Below are positions 17,573 to 30,077 of a stretch of DNA of 64,000 nt, piece after piece. Position numbers and translations under genes: made by a program. Every line of letters begins with the position of its first letter. Position 1 is the stretch's first letter. A model generated the notes under the pieces. That model saw only the letters and a program-made list of their open reading frames with translations. It was not told the DNA's origin and ran no database searches. The DNA is from Luteibacter sp. (lineage in GTDB: Bacteria > Pseudomonadota > Gammaproteobacteria > Xanthomonadales > Rhodanobacteraceae): positions 1-64,000 of the forward strand of contig NZ_WNDO01000029.1 of assembly GCF_009912395.1 (NCBI RefSeq). The letters are read 5' to 3'.

Positions 17573-17639
17573 ATCGCGCGCAAGCGCGCTCCTACAGGTT
17601 TAGCGCGCTTTCTCGTGTAGGAGCGCGCTTGCGCGCGAT
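17573..17639. repeat. REP pair in reversed (tail-to-tail) order
   Basis: Two 24-bp REP units flank a 19-base spacer. Unlike the other sites, the CCTACA unit comes first and the TGTAGG unit second, so their GTAGG ends face inward. It lies between sufS and the GNAT gene, both on the minus strand. Confidence 0.85.
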
Positions 17640-17646
17640 GGCCCGA

Positions 17647-18894
17647 TCAGAGCAAAAGCTTCCTGACCCGCCCGATGGCCTCGATGAAACCATCCACCTC
17701 GGCCTTCGTGTTGTAGAACGCCAACGAGGCACGTAGCGTGGCCGGCACGCCGAAGAACTGCATCAACGGGTGCGCGCAGTGGTGACCCGAGCGCACGGCG
17801 ACGCCCTGGAGATCGAGCAAGGTCGCCATATCGTTGGCGTGGGCACCTTCGATCAGGAACGAGATCACCGGCTCCTTGTCTTTCGCGCGACCGAAGATCC
17901 GCACGCCCGGCACGCTTTCCAGCGCCTGGGTGGCATAGGCCAGCAGGTCCTGCTCGTATGCCTTGAGGCGATCGAAGCCGATGCCTTCGAGGTAATCGAT
18001 GGCCGCCTTCACACCCGCGAAACCCGCGATATTCGGCGTACCCGCCTCGAAACGATGCGGCGGATCGGCGAACACGGTGCCGTCGAAGCGCACCTCGCGG
18101 ATCATCTCGCCGCCACCGAAGAACGGCGGCATCGCCATCAGGTGTTCGCGCTTGGCCCACAAGGCACCCGTGCCGGTCGGCGCGAGCATTTTGTGGCCAG
18201 TGATCGCGTAGAAATCGCAGCCCAGGGCCTGCACGTCGATAGGACGATGCGGGGCAGCCTGTGAGCCGTCCACGAGCAGCGGAATGCCGCGCTTGCGGCA
18301 TTCGCGGGCGATCTCGCGCACGGGATTCACGGTGCCGAGCACGTTGGATACGTGCGTGACGCAGGCCAGCTTCACGTCCGGCGTCAGCAGCTTGAAATAT
18401 TCCTCGAGGATCAGCTCGCCGTTGGCGTCGATCGGCGCGGCCTTCACCGTGGCGCCCGTGCGCTCGGCAACCAGCTGCCACGGCACGATGTTGGCGTGGT
18501 GCTCCATCACCGTGGTGACGATGGCATCGCCCGGCTTCAGCTTCGGCAGCGCGTAGCTGTAGGCCACGAGGTTGATCGACTGCGTGGTGCCCGAGGTAAG
18601 GATGACCTCGTCACGCGACGGCGCGTTGATGAAACGCGCGATGGCATCGCGGGCGCCCTCGTAGGCCGACGTAGCCTCTTCACCGAGCTGGTGCACGGCG
18701 CGGGCGACGTTGGCGTTGTGCTGGCGATAGTGCCGGTCGACCGCCTCGATGACCGACAGCGGCTTCTGGCCGGTGTTGGCGTTGTCGAAGTAGATCAGCG
18801 GCTTGCCGTGCACGGTGCGCGACAACAGCGGGAAATCGGCGCGGATGCGCTCCACGTCGAGCGGCAGGACGGCCGGTTCGGGCTTGGCGTTCAT
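17647..18894 (-). CDS. sufS: SufS cysteine desulfurase
   Basis: A 415-residue PLP enzyme that removes sulfur from cysteine for Fe-S cluster assembly. PLP lysine lies in TGHKMLAPTGTG, and the persulfide cysteine in RSGHHCAHPLMQ near the C-terminus, typical of the SufS (group II) subclass. YFDNANTGQKP and TSGTTQSINLVA are the usual N-terminal signatures. It starts 14 bases after the sufD stop and closes the SUF operon. No SufE or SufU partner is present in the window, so its sulfur acceptor must be elsewhere. Confidence 0.95.
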   Translation of the reverse strand: MNAKPEPAVLPLDVERIRADFPLLSRTVHGKPLIYFDNANTGQKPLSVIEAVDRHYRQHNANVARAVHQLGEEATSAYEGARDAIARFINAPSRDEVILTSGTTQSINLVAYSYALPKLKPGDAIVTTVMEHHANIVPWQLVAERTGATVKAAPIDANGELILEEYFKLLTPDVKLACVTHVSNVLGTVNPVREIARECRKRGIPLLVDGSQAAPHRPIDVQALGCDFYAITGHKMLAPTGTGALWAKREHLMAMPPFFGGGEMIREVRFDGTVFADPPHRFEAGTPNIAGFAGVKAAIDYLEGIGFDRLKAYEQDLLAYATQALESVPGVRIFGRAKDKEPVISFLIEGAHANDMATLLDLQGVAVRSGHHCAHPLMQFFGVPATLRASLAFYNTKAEVDGFIEAIGRVRKLLL

Positions 18895-18908
18895 GGCTGG
18901 CTCCGGAC

Positions 18909-20225
18909 TTATTCGGTGACGCTGGTCGGCAGGTGCGCCACCAGCAGTTCACCCAGGTGCTCACGCAGGGCTTCGTTCGACAGGGACTCCAGCGCGGCAC
19001 GACAGAACGCCAGCGTCAGCAGGCTGCGCGCCTGGACCAACGGGATGCCGCGCGAACGCAGGTAGAACAACGAACGCTCGTCGAGTTGGCCGATGGTGGC
19101 GCCGTGCGCGGCCTTCACCTCGTCGGCGTAGATCTCGAGTTCGGGCTTGGTGTCGATCTCGGCCTGGGCCGAGAGCAGCAGGTTCTTGTTGCTCAGCGAG
19201 GCATCGGTGCCGTCGGCACCTTCCGCGACAACGATGGCACCACGGAACACGCCACGCGAACGCCCGTCAGCGATGCCGCGCCAGAGCGCGTCGGACGAGG
19301 TGTCGCGGGCCCTGTGATGGATTTCGAGCTGGGTGTCGACATGCTGGCGACCCGACAGCGCGAACACGCCACGCGTATCGAAACGCGCGCCGTCGCCGAG
19401 CACTTCGGCGGTCAGTTCGTGGCGCACCAGGGCGCCGCCCAGCTCCACGGCATGGACCGTGACACCGGCTTTCGCATCCAGGCGGACATGACCGCGGCGG
19501 ACCAGGGTCGTGGCGGCCGAGGCATCCTGCAGCAGCACGAGGCCGAGCGTCGCGCCCTCGCGAACCGCGTAGTCGGCGACCACGGTGCCCAGCTGCGCGC
19601 CGTCACCGACGGACACGAAATGCTCCACGACCTCGGCGTGCGCGCCCTTCCCCACTTCCACCAGCACGCGGGCGTGCCAGGCGGTATCGGGCTGGAGGCC
19701 GCTGGAAACATGGACGATATGCAACGGCTTCGCCATGCGCGCGTCGTCGGCGACGCGCAACACCACGCCATCCGTTGCCAGCGCGGCATTCAGATGGGCG
19801 AAGGCATCGGCCGCGCCACGGCGATAGCGGTTCGCCAACGCGAAACGCAGCGGCTCCGGCTGGGCCACAAGCGCGACGGCGAGGGACGACAGCTCGACGC
19901 CATGACCGGCATCGAGCGAGGAAAGATCGGCGCGAAACACGCCATCGACGAACACCACCCGGGCGCCATCGACTCCGGGCAACACGACCGGCACCACCGG
20001 GGCGGACGCGGCGATGCCGGCGTCGGCCAGGGCGAACGAACGCTGGGCCAGCGCACGCAACGGCGTGTATTTCCAGGCTTCGTTACGGCTTTCGGGCAGG
20101 CCGGCATCCGCGAAGGCGTCGAGGTTCTCGCGACGGGCGGTATCCAGCCACGCGATGCCGCTGGCCGGCACGGTCGCGGCGGCGTCCAGCGCCGCCCGCA
20201 CGAACGGGGATGGCGCGGTGGTCAT
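18909..20225 (-). CDS. sufD: SufD, Fe-S scaffold complex subunit
   Basis: A 438-residue cytosolic subunit of the SufBC2D scaffold. The C-terminal SUF beta-helix domain shows KAAHGATIGQLDERSLFYLRS with the conserved histidine, and RGIPLVQARSLLTLAF. The N-terminal half is variable, with NEAWKYTPLR, a pattern common to SufD. The start ATG 20225 overlaps the sufC stop (ATGA). Confidence 0.93.
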   Translation of the reverse strand: MTTAPSPFVRAALDAAATVPASGIAWLDTARRENLDAFADAGLPESRNEAWKYTPLRALAQRSFALADAGIAASAPVVPVVLPGVDGARVVFVDGVFRADLSSLDAGHGVELSSLAVALVAQPEPLRFALANRYRRGAADAFAHLNAALATDGVVLRVADDARMAKPLHIVHVSSGLQPDTAWHARVLVEVGKGAHAEVVEHFVSVGDGAQLGTVVADYAVREGATLGLVLLQDASAATTLVRRGHVRLDAKAGVTVHAVELGGALVRHELTAEVLGDGARFDTRGVFALSGRQHVDTQLEIHHRARDTSSDALWRGIADGRSRGVFRGAIVVAEGADGTDASLSNKNLLLSAQAEIDTKPELEIYADEVKAAHGATIGQLDERSLFYLRSRGIPLVQARSLLTLAFCRAALESLSNEALREHLGELLVAHLPTSVTE

Positions 20226-21028
20226 GCCGGCGCTCCGGCGAGGTCAGCCTTGCGCAGTTCCGGATGCGTGTCGGCGAGCCAGGCGTAGCCTTCGGCCTCG
20301 AGCTTGAGGGCGAGGGTCTTGTCGCCGCTCTCCACAATGCGGCCACCGGCCAGCACGTGGACGAAGTCCGGCTCGATGTAGTCGAGCAGGCGCTGGTAAT
20401 GCGTGACGACCAGGAACGAGCGGTCCGGCGAGCGCAGCGCGTTGACGCCTTCGGCGACCTGCTTGAGGGCGTCGATGTCCAGGCCGGAATCGGTTTCGTC
20501 GAGGATGGCGAGCTTCGGTTCGAGCACGGCCATCTGGAAGATCTCGTTGCGCTTTTTCTCGCCGCCCGAGAAGCCCTCGTTGACGGCGCGATGCAGCAGT
20601 TCGTCGGAGATCTGCATGATTTTCAGCTTCTCGCGCACCAGCTTGAGGAAGCGCATCGAGTCCAGTTCGTCTTCACCGCGGAACTTCCGCTGCGCGTTGA
20701 GCGCGGCACGCAGGAAGTAGGTGTTGTTCACGCCGGGGATCTCAACCGGATACTGGAACGCCAGGAACACGCCGACGGCGGCGCGTTCTTCCGGTTCCAG
20801 CGCCAGCAGGTCGCGGCCGTCGAAGGTGACCGAGCCTTCGGTGACCTCGTAGCCGTCGCGACCCGAGAGCACGTTGCCCAGGGTGGACTTGCCGGTGCCG
20901 TTGGGCCCCATGATGGCGTGCACTTCGCCGGGCTTCACCTCCAGCGAGAGGCCTTTCAGGATCTCCTTGCCTTCGATGCGGGCATGGAGGTTGTCGATCT
21001 TGAGCATGTGCATGGCGGTGCTGTCCAT
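20222..21028 (-). CDS. sufC: SufC, Fe-S assembly ATPase
   Basis: A cytosolic ABC-type ATPase without membrane domains; it drives SufBCD conformational change. Walker A is GPNGTGKST, the signature FSGGEKKRNEIFQM, Walker B LAILDETDSGLD, with the H-loop in VVTHYQRLL. The usual family start MLKIDNLHA is at 21007. I list ATG 21028 because it overlaps the upstream stop as TGATG; 21013 and 21007 are alternatives. Length from 21028 is 268 residues. Confidence 0.93.
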   Translation of the reverse strand: MDSTAMHMLKIDNLHARIEGKEILKGLSLEVKPGEVHAIMGPNGTGKSTLGNVLSGRDGYEVTEGSVTFDGRDLLALEPEERAAVGVFLAFQYPVEIPGVNNTYFLRAALNAQRKFRGEDELDSMRFLKLVREKLKIMQISDELLHRAVNEGFSGGEKKRNEIFQMAVLEPKLAILDETDSGLDIDALKQVAEGVNALRSPDRSFLVVTHYQRLLDYIEPDFVHVLAGGRIVESGDKTLALKLEAEGYAWLADTHPELRKADLAGAPA

Positions 21029-21434
21029 CAGGGCGTGAGGTGCGAGAGCGCGTCGAGCGCGTCGTCGCGGCGATCCCAGGGCACGAAAATGTGATCGTGC
21101 AGGAACGCGGAAACGGGGTTGCAGGGAATGCCGCACTTGGCCAGCGCGGCGGAAACGGCGGCCATCATGCCGACGGCGGTAAGGCTGGACTGCACGCGCA
21201 GCGTGATGCAGGCCCAGCGCATGCGCTCGCCGGCCTCGTCGTCGGGATGCACGTCGACGATGAGCGTGGTGCCTTCGTCTTCGCGGAACATCATCAGCGC
21301 CTCGGCCATGCGCTCGCGCGCCTTTTCGTGCGAGACGTGCAGGAATCGCTTGGGCACCGGATGCAGCACCGGATCCAGCGCGGCCAGCAGCGCGCGCAGG
21401 TCGGTGAGCCCCGGAGCGGAACCCACGATACCCA

Positions 21435-21435
<1 letters not shown>
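21028..21435 (-). CDS. ACT_3 (COG3602-like) domain protein inside the SUF operon
   Basis: A 135-residue cytosolic protein. Its layout matches the ACT_3 family: an N-terminal DLRALLAALDPVLHP, MMFREDEGTTLIV, ITLRVQSSLTAVGMMAAVSA and a C-terminal NPVSAFLHDHIFVPW. ACT domains bind small ligands, often amino acids. Start and stop both overlap neighbours by TGATG, so it is made at a fixed ratio with SufB and SufC. A role in sensing or delivering cysteine is attractive but not shown. Confidence 0.75.
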
Positions 21436-22909
<1,474 letters not shown>

Positions 22910-22913
<4 letters not shown>

Positions 22914-23362
22914 GCGTTTGCCTGCGCGGCACCGGCCGCGCCAATGGCCGGCGCCGCAGGGCGGCCGGCCAGCATCTGTGCCAGGGTCATGCCGCGCAGC
23001 ACGCCACCGATGGCCCCGGATACGGACTGCCAGCTACCGCTGACGCCGCACTGGGACTGCCGGTCGCACTGGCCATGGGCCATGCTGCATTCGGTCAACC
23101 CGATGGGACCTTCCATCGCCTCGACGATATCGGCGAGGCTGATCGCCTCCGCCGGTCGCGCCAGGCGGTAACCGCCGTTGACCCCGCGGAACGAATCCAC
23201 AAGGCCCGCATGCCCCAGCAGCTTCAGCAGCTTGGAGACCGTGGGCAGCTCCAGCCTCGCCTCGTCGGCGATCTGGGCGGTGCTGAGGACATCGGCGGGG
23301 TGCGCGGCGATGCAGGTCATCACCACGGTCGCATAGTCTGTCAGTCGGCTGACACGGAGCAT
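22910..23362 (-). CDS. Rrf2-family SUF regulator (IscR/SufR-like)
   Basis: A 150-residue Rrf2 transcription regulator. The winged helix occupies about 1-80 ([43 protein letters not shown]). Three cysteines in [14 protein letters not shown] (about 94-107) match the 2Fe-2S ligand set of IscR-type regulators, so it should sense Fe-S status. ATG 23362 is used; an upstream in-frame extension is not family-like. It leads the SUF operon and likely represses its own promoter at 23390-23429. Confidence 0.9.
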
Positions 23363-23389
23363 CGGGGATAGGAAGGCAGTCGAAATCAG

Positions 23390-23429
23390 ACCAAAATGGT
23401 ACTGTTTTCCCGTCCGACGTGCAATGCAC
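23390..23429 (-). promoter_or_regulatory. Candidate SUF operon promoter with two small palindromes
   Basis: On the minus strand TTGCAC and TACCAT are separated by 17 bases, a fair sigma-70 match, 34 bases before the regulator start. The -10 overlaps ACCA-AAA-TGGT (23390-23400) and the -35 overlaps GTGCA-A-TGCAC (23419-23429). Either dyad could be an Rrf2-type operator. The rest of 23363-23664 holds a weak opposite-strand TATCAT at 23507 and nothing else recognisable. Confidence 0.4.
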
Positions 23430-23664
23430 ATTAAATTACGGCTGGGGCAATGCTTGAGAATGAAAGGGGATCAGAGCATTCTTGGCCCGCCGAAAGCTTG
23501 GGCGGTTATCATGTCCGTGCCGGACGAGAGGTCCCCACCGGCAGCCCACCCACGGAACGCGTTTCACGCGTCCCTGGCCCGGTTCTCTCGCCACCTGATT
23601 TCCCCCGAACGTGATCGATCCGACCATCGCGTCCGGGCCTCCATCGTCCTGTACAGGAAGTTAC

Positions 23665-25116
23665 GTGTTCGCCCAATTGTCGCCGTCTCGCTGTCCGGCA
23701 GACAGGAACCAACGTAAATCCGGCGCACGGCGCCTCCTGCTCCGGGCCTCGATGGTGGGGCTGACGATAGCTGTCATGACAGCATGCGCGAGCATTGCGC
23801 CTCCCGACCTCAAGACCGATCTTCCCGCGCAATACCGCAACGCGACGCCGAATGAAGGCGCCGCCGCGACACCCGACCTGCGCGGCTGGTGGCACGTTTT
23901 CGGCGACGCGCAGCTCGACCGGCTCGTCGACGACGCCCTGGCCTCCAATCTCGACCTCCAGCAGGCCGCCGAGCGCATCCGCGCCGCGCGCCTGCTGAAC
24001 CGCCACAGCGGCGACCGCTTCCTGCCCAACCTGCACGCGCGCACCAACGACGCGATCGATCCCGACGCCAGCGCCTCGTTCTTCATCGCAGGCTTCGATT
24101 CCACGTGGGAACTGGGCCTGTTCGGCTCTTATAAGGGCGCCAAGCGTGTCGCCCAGGGTGACTTGGACAACGCCGAGGCCTCCTTGCAGGGTGCCCGCGT
24201 CAGCCTGATCGCCGAAGTCGTCCGCCAATGGATCGAACTGCGTGCCGCCCAGCAGCAGGAAATCCTGCTCCAGCGCACGGTGGACGGCCAGGCGGAGCAA
24301 CTGCGCCTGCTCGGCGTTCGCCAGGGCCTGCGCCTGGCCTCCACGCAGGATGTCGCTCAGGCACGGGCGGCCGAGGCACAGGCACGTGCCGCCCTGGCCG
24401 ATCCGCGCAAGGCCGCCAACGCGGCCGCTCAGCAGCTCGCCCTGCTGCTGGGTCGCAGCGAACCCGATCCGGCCTGGCTCGAACCCGGCGAATTGCCCCA
24501 CCTGGGCGAGCTTCGCGTGCCTACCGCACCCGCCGACCTGGTCCGCACGCGACCGGAGATCGCCGCCGCCGAGGCCAACGTGCTGCGCGCCGCCGGCGAA
24601 CTCGGCGTGACCCGCGCGCAGATGTACCCGAACCTCCAGATCGGCGCGGCCATGCAGTGGTCGACCGACATCACCAGCTATCGCCGCACGCGTTCGCGCG
24701 GCATCTTCTCGCTGGGTCCGGTAATCGACATCCCGCTGTTCGACTGGGGCAGCCGCGTCGCCGCCGCCCATGCGAAGGGCTACGAATTGAAGGCGGCCGT
24801 GCTCGCGTATCGACAGGCCGTCTTGCAGGGCGTGGCCGAGGCGGAAACCGCCATGGGCGATCTGCAGCAGTCGTACGAGCGCGAACAGGCTAATCGCGAG
24901 GCCACCCAGGCGCTGACCGCCGGCGTCGCGGCACTGAAGACCCGCGTCGACCTCAAGCTTGCCAGCCCGCTCGAGGCCCGCCAGGGCCAGATCGACAGCG
25001 ACCGCGGCGAACTGACCCTGCTCCAGGCGCGGACGGAACGCGACCTCGCCTACGTATCGCTATACAAAGCCTTGGGCGGCGCCCCGCTGCCACCGGCGCA
25101 CGAAGGCGATCACTGA
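23665..25116 (+). CDS. Outer-membrane efflux lipoprotein (NodT/TolC-type)
   Basis: A 483-residue protein if started at GTG 23665, which has AGGAAG four bases upstream. A hydrophobic stretch ending in the lipobox MTAC (about 35-38) should be lipidated. Two OEP repeats follow, with WWHVFGDAQLDRLVDDAL, FDSTWELGLFGSYKG, and FSLGPVIDIPLFDWG, the standard pattern of RND/ABC outer-membrane factors. ATG 23752 is possible but would leave almost no basic n-region. Next gene starts two bases after its stop. It provides the exit duct for the ABC permease, ATPase and adaptor downstream. Confidence 0.85.
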   Translation: MFAQLSPSRCPADRNQRKSGARRLLLRASMVGLTIAVMTACASIAPPDLKTDLPAQYRNATPNEGAAATPDLRGWWHVFGDAQLDRLVDDALASNLDLQQAAERIRAARLLNRHSGDRFLPNLHARTNDAIDPDASASFFIAGFDSTWELGLFGSYKGAKRVAQGDLDNAEASLQGARVSLIAEVVRQWIELRAAQQQEILLQRTVDGQAEQLRLLGVRQGLRLASTQDVAQARAAEAQARAALADPRKAANAAAQQLALLLGRSEPDPAWLEPGELPHLGELRVPTAPADLVRTRPEIAAAEANVLRAAGELGVTRAQMYPNLQIGAAMQWSTDITSYRRTRSRGIFSLGPVIDIPLFDWGSRVAAAHAKGYELKAAVLAYRQAVLQGVAEAETAMGDLQQSYEREQANREATQALTAGVAALKTRVDLKLASPLEARQGQIDSDRGELTLLQARTERDLAYVSLYKALGGAPLPPAHEGDH

Positions 25117-25118
25117 CC

Positions 25119-26252
25119 ATGGTCGCCCTCGCCCGCAAGACCCTCATCTACGAATGGCGCCGCTTCCTTCCCGCGATCCTCGCGGTGGGGTTCGCCGGCC
25201 TGCTCCAGTTGCTCCAGGCTGCCCTGGTGCTCGGCATCTTCGGCAGTTCCAGTGTCTACATCACCGGCTCGTCCGCCGACCTGTGGGTCGGGTATCCCGG
25301 CACGCAGAGCGTGAACCTGGGCCGCGCGATCGACAACGGCGTGGAGATGCGCCTGCGCATGGATCCCGCGGTGACCAAGGTCGAGCCGTTCCAGTGGGTC
25401 GATTCCGACTGGCGTGGACCGCAGGACACCGGCGGCGTCTCCGTGTTCGTCTCCGGCATCGACACGCGCCCCGACGGCATGATGTTTTCCAAGGCGCTGT
25501 CGCCGGAACTGCGCGCACGACTCGTGGAACCGGACGCGGTGATCGTGGATCGCGCCGACCTCGACAACCTCGGCGTCGGCATCGGCGGTGTCGCCGCCAT
25601 CAATGGTCATCGCGTACGCGTGGTGGGCGTCAGCAGCGGCCTACGCGCGCTGGGTGGCGTCAACATCGTCGCCTCGCTCGACACCGCACGGCGCATCGAC
25701 ACGGCTCCCGCGGACAGCAATCGCACCACCTACTTCGTCGCCCGCGTGGCCGACCCGTCGCAGGCCCACGACATCGCCAGGCGACTGCGCGGTGCGGCGT
25801 CGTTCGGTCGCTACGACGTCTGGACCGCCAAGAGCTTCGCGCACCGCTCGCAGATGTACTGGATGCTCGACACCGGCGCTGGCGCCGGCGTGCTCTTCCT
25901 CGCGGGCATCGTCTTCCTGGTCGGCGCCGTGATCACCAGCCAGACGCTCGTCGCGGCGGTGGTCGGTTCCGTGCGCGAGTACGCCACGCTCAACGCGCTC
26001 GGCGTCGGCGTCGGCGCCCTGCGACGCGTCGTCATGGAACAGGCGTTCTGGGTGGGCGCGATCGGCCTGGTGGGAAGCATGGCGCTCGGCGCCGTATTCC
26101 TGCTGGTCGCGAGCCACTACAGCGTGCCCGTCGCGCTCAGCCCGGTGGCCACGCTGGCCTGCCTCGCCCTGGTCATGGCCCTGGCCATCGTTTCGGGCCT
26201 CGCGGCCATGCGCAGCCTGCGCCGCGCCGATCCCGCCACCCTGCTCCGGTGA
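25119..26252 (+). CDS. ABC transporter permease, FtsX/DevC-type
   Basis: A 377-residue inner-membrane protein. One N-terminal helix (about 18-40), a periplasmic domain (45-240) with Ser-Ser-Val start and conserved ADLWVGYPGTQS, then three helices near 250-280, 300-330 and 340-365 give the FtsX/MacB topology with four spans. It ends in RRADPATLL, a common end in this family. It follows the efflux protein by two bases and is itself followed by the ATPase, so one complex is likely. Confidence 0.83.
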   Translation: MVALARKTLIYEWRRFLPAILAVGFAGLLQLLQAALVLGIFGSSSVYITGSSADLWVGYPGTQSVNLGRAIDNGVEMRLRMDPAVTKVEPFQWVDSDWRGPQDTGGVSVFVSGIDTRPDGMMFSKALSPELRARLVEPDAVIVDRADLDNLGVGIGGVAAINGHRVRVVGVSSGLRALGGVNIVASLDTARRIDTAPADSNRTTYFVARVADPSQAHDIARRLRGAASFGRYDVWTAKSFAHRSQMYWMLDTGAGAGVLFLAGIVFLVGAVITSQTLVAAVVGSVREYATLNALGVGVGALRRVVMEQAFWVGAIGLVGSMALGAVFLLVASHYSVPVALSPVATLACLALVMALAIVSGLAAMRSLRRADPATLLR

Positions 26253-26257
26253 CCGCG

Positions 26258-27028
26258 ATGAACGCCCGCCCCTCATCCCCGTCAGGCATCGCGCTCCAGG
26301 CGCGCGGCATCCACAAGTCCTTCGTGTCCGGTCGCGTGCGCAGCAGCGTGCTGCGCGACCTGTCCATCGATATCGAAACGGGTGAACTCACCCTGATCTC
26401 GGGGCCGTCGGGCTGCGGCAAGAGCACGCTGCTGGCGATCCTGAGCGGCTTGCAGCCGCCTGATGAGGGCAGCGTGCACGCCCTCGGCGAAGACCTCTGC
26501 ACCTACGACACGCGCAAGCTCGAGCGCTTCCGCCTGCACCACACCGGTTTCGTCTTCCAGGGCTTCAACCTGTTTCCCGCGCTCAGCGCCGTCGAGCAGG
26601 TGGAGCTTCCGCTGCATTATCTCGGCCTGGCCCCCAGCGAAGCCAAGCGCCGCGCGGCCCAGTCGCTGGAAGAGGTGGGCCTGGGGCCGCGCATGCGCCT
26701 GCGCCCGTCCGAACTCTCCGGCGGCGAGAAGCAGCGCGTGGCCATCGCGCGCGCGCTGGCCAAGGAGCCCGAGCTGTTGTTCGCCGACGAGCCCACCAGT
26801 GCGCTGGACGCCGCCAACGGCCAGATCGTCATCGATATCCTGCACCGCATCGCCCGCAATCACGGCACCACCGTGCTGTGCGTCAGCCACGACCCGAGAC
26901 TGGTCAGCCACGCCGACCGCGTGCTGACGATGGAAGACGGACGCATACTCAGCGATCGTCGCCAGCAGAGCCCCCTGCGTCCGACCACCGGGACCGACAC
27001 CCCCGGCACCGAGGAAACCGCTCCATGA
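26258..27028 (+). CDS. ABC transporter ATP-binding protein (LolD/DevA-type)
   Basis: A 256-residue cytosolic ATPase. Walker A GPSGCGKST, Q-loop FVFQGFNLFPALS, signature LSGGEKQRVAIARAL, Walker B LLFADEPTSALD and H-loop CVSHD are all intact. ATG 26258 is used; an in-frame GTG at 26249 that overlaps the permease stop is an alternative. The stop overlaps the adaptor start (ATGA). MacB-like systems export peptides, glycolipids or siderophores; substrate unknown. Confidence 0.9.
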   Translation: MNARPSSPSGIALQARGIHKSFVSGRVRSSVLRDLSIDIETGELTLISGPSGCGKSTLLAILSGLQPPDEGSVHALGEDLCTYDTRKLERFRLHHTGFVFQGFNLFPALSAVEQVELPLHYLGLAPSEAKRRAAQSLEEVGLGPRMRLRPSELSGGEKQRVAIARALAKEPELLFADEPTSALDAANGQIVIDILHRIARNHGTTVLCVSHDPRLVSHADRVLTMEDGRILSDRRQQSPLRPTTGTDTPGTEETAP

Positions 27029-27966
27029 ACGCCCGCCCCTTCCTTCCGCTCGCCGCCGTCCTCGCCGCCGCGCTGGGTCTCGCCGCCTGCTCGCATGGCG
27101 ATGCCGCGCCGACGGCCGCCAGCGCGACGCCTGCCCCGGCATACGCCGCGGTGGCCCGCGGCCGCATCGACGTGGAAGGCGGAATGATCAACCTGACCAT
27201 GCCCCGCGAAGGTGTGGTCGCCGAGGTGGCCGCCCATGAAGGCGACAAGGTGCGCAAGGGCCAGCTCCTGGCCGCGCTCGACACCGAACCAGCGAAGCTG
27301 GCCGTCAGCGCCGCCGAGGTCGAGCAGGCCCAGGCGCAGGCCCAGATCAAGCCGCTCGAAGGGCGCCTGAAGGCCGCACAGCAACACGCCAAGCGCCTCA
27401 GCGACGCCGCCGCCGCGGGCGCGGGTGACGGCCAGAGCGCCGACGATGCCCATACCAGCGCAGCCCAGTTGGAAGGCGAACTGGAAGGCGCCCGCGCCAA
27501 TGCCGCGCTCGCGACGCAGAAGCTCGCCTCCGCCCGCTACGAACTGGCCCAGCATAGCCTGCGTGCGCCGATCGCCGCAGAAGTGGTCCGCCGCACCGTG
27601 CAGCCCGGCGCCAGCGTGTCCCCGCAGTCGGGCACCGCGTTCGTGCTGCTGCCCGAGAAGTCGCGCATCGTCCGCGCCGAACTCAACGAGTCCTTCGTCG
27701 GCATCGTGCATCCGGGCATGGTCGCTCAGGTGGTGGACGACAGCGGCAACGACCAGACACCCATCGCCGCCCACGTGCTGCGCATCGGTTCGGTCTTCAG
27801 CGCCAGCACCCTGGAAGACGATCCGATGGTGCGCGCCAACTCCCGCGCCGTGGACTGCGTACTGGTCTTCGACAACCCGGACGGGCAGGCCATGCGCATC
27901 GGCCAGCGCGTACTGGTGCGCTTCATGGGCGATGGCAAGCCGAGCGCAGGCAAGCCGGCGAACTGA
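27025..27966 (+). CDS. HlyD-family periplasmic adaptor lipoprotein
   Basis: A 313-residue membrane-fusion protein. The N-terminus is a lipoprotein signal with lipobox LAAC (cysteine near 22). A lipoyl-like half (REGVVAEVAAHEGDKVRKGQ), an Ala-Gln-rich coiled-coil hairpin (about 90-175), the second lipoyl half (LRAPIAAEVVRRTVQPGASV) and a barrel follow. It links the permease to the outer-membrane factor. It overlaps the ATPase stop by four bases and ends the operon. Confidence 0.88.
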   Translation: MNARPFLPLAAVLAAALGLAACSHGDAAPTAASATPAPAYAAVARGRIDVEGGMINLTMPREGVVAEVAAHEGDKVRKGQLLAALDTEPAKLAVSAAEVEQAQAQAQIKPLEGRLKAAQQHAKRLSDAAAAGAGDGQSADDAHTSAAQLEGELEGARANAALATQKLASARYELAQHSLRAPIAAEVVRRTVQPGASVSPQSGTAFVLLPEKSRIVRAELNESFVGIVHPGMVAQVVDDSGNDQTPIAAHVLRIGSVFSASTLEDDPMVRANSRAVDCVLVFDNPDGQAMRIGQRVLVRFMGDGKPSAGKPAN

Positions 27967-28065
27967 TACGCATTGCACCATCAGCGGGCGCGAAACCGCC
28001 CTTATATAGTGCAAATCATCCCATCCGCTCATCTCCATGTCGCGGCGCACAAGGCGTCGCGATGC

Positions 28066-28081
28066 TGGCATGCATCCTGCT
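28066..28081 (+). promoter_or_regulatory. Sigma-54 (-24/-12) promoter of glnK-amtB
   Basis: TGGCATGCATCCTGCT has GG and GC separated by ten bases, as required for RpoN promoters, and gives a leader of about 25-35 bases before glnK. A TGCACC half-site at 27974 and an AGTGCA half-site near 28008 resemble NtrC-site halves, placed upstream as enhancers would be. Nitrogen control by RpoN/NtrC is expected for this gene pair. Confidence 0.6.
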
Positions 28082-28083
28082 GA

Positions 28084-29752
<1,669 letters not shown>

Positions 29753-29774
29753 GCCCGTCGGCACGATACGCGCC

Positions 29775-29842
29775 TGTAGGAGCGCGCTTGCGCGCGATTC
29801 GGGCTTACTGCGGCCCCCATCGCGCGCAAGCGCGCTCCTACA
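29775..29842. repeat. REP pair (head-to-head)
   Basis: Two complementary 24-bp REP units with a 20-base centre, 22 bases after the amtB stop. A likely 3' stabiliser or terminator for the glnK-amtB mRNA. Confidence 0.85.
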
Positions 29843-30077
29843 AGGCAGCAAGTCATCGCAAGTCCTTGCGATGAGAATATATTCATATTCGGCAGAATCA
29901 TGCCTGAGATATAACTGTCACAACACATTCACGATAATTTGATAATCGCAAAATGTTGCTCTAGAACGGTAAGAACCTGACGTACGCCGTCTGTCGCTGG
30001 GTAGGTCGACAGACGACGAAAACGAGGTATCACCCGCGGCGTTCCCCCATAGACGCCGCTTATCCGTTCATGAATCG

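Noticed and set aside
23611-23664. GTG 23611 as the start of the efflux lipoprotein
   Set aside because: GTG 23665 has a proper AGGAAG site; the extra 18 residues add nothing family-like.
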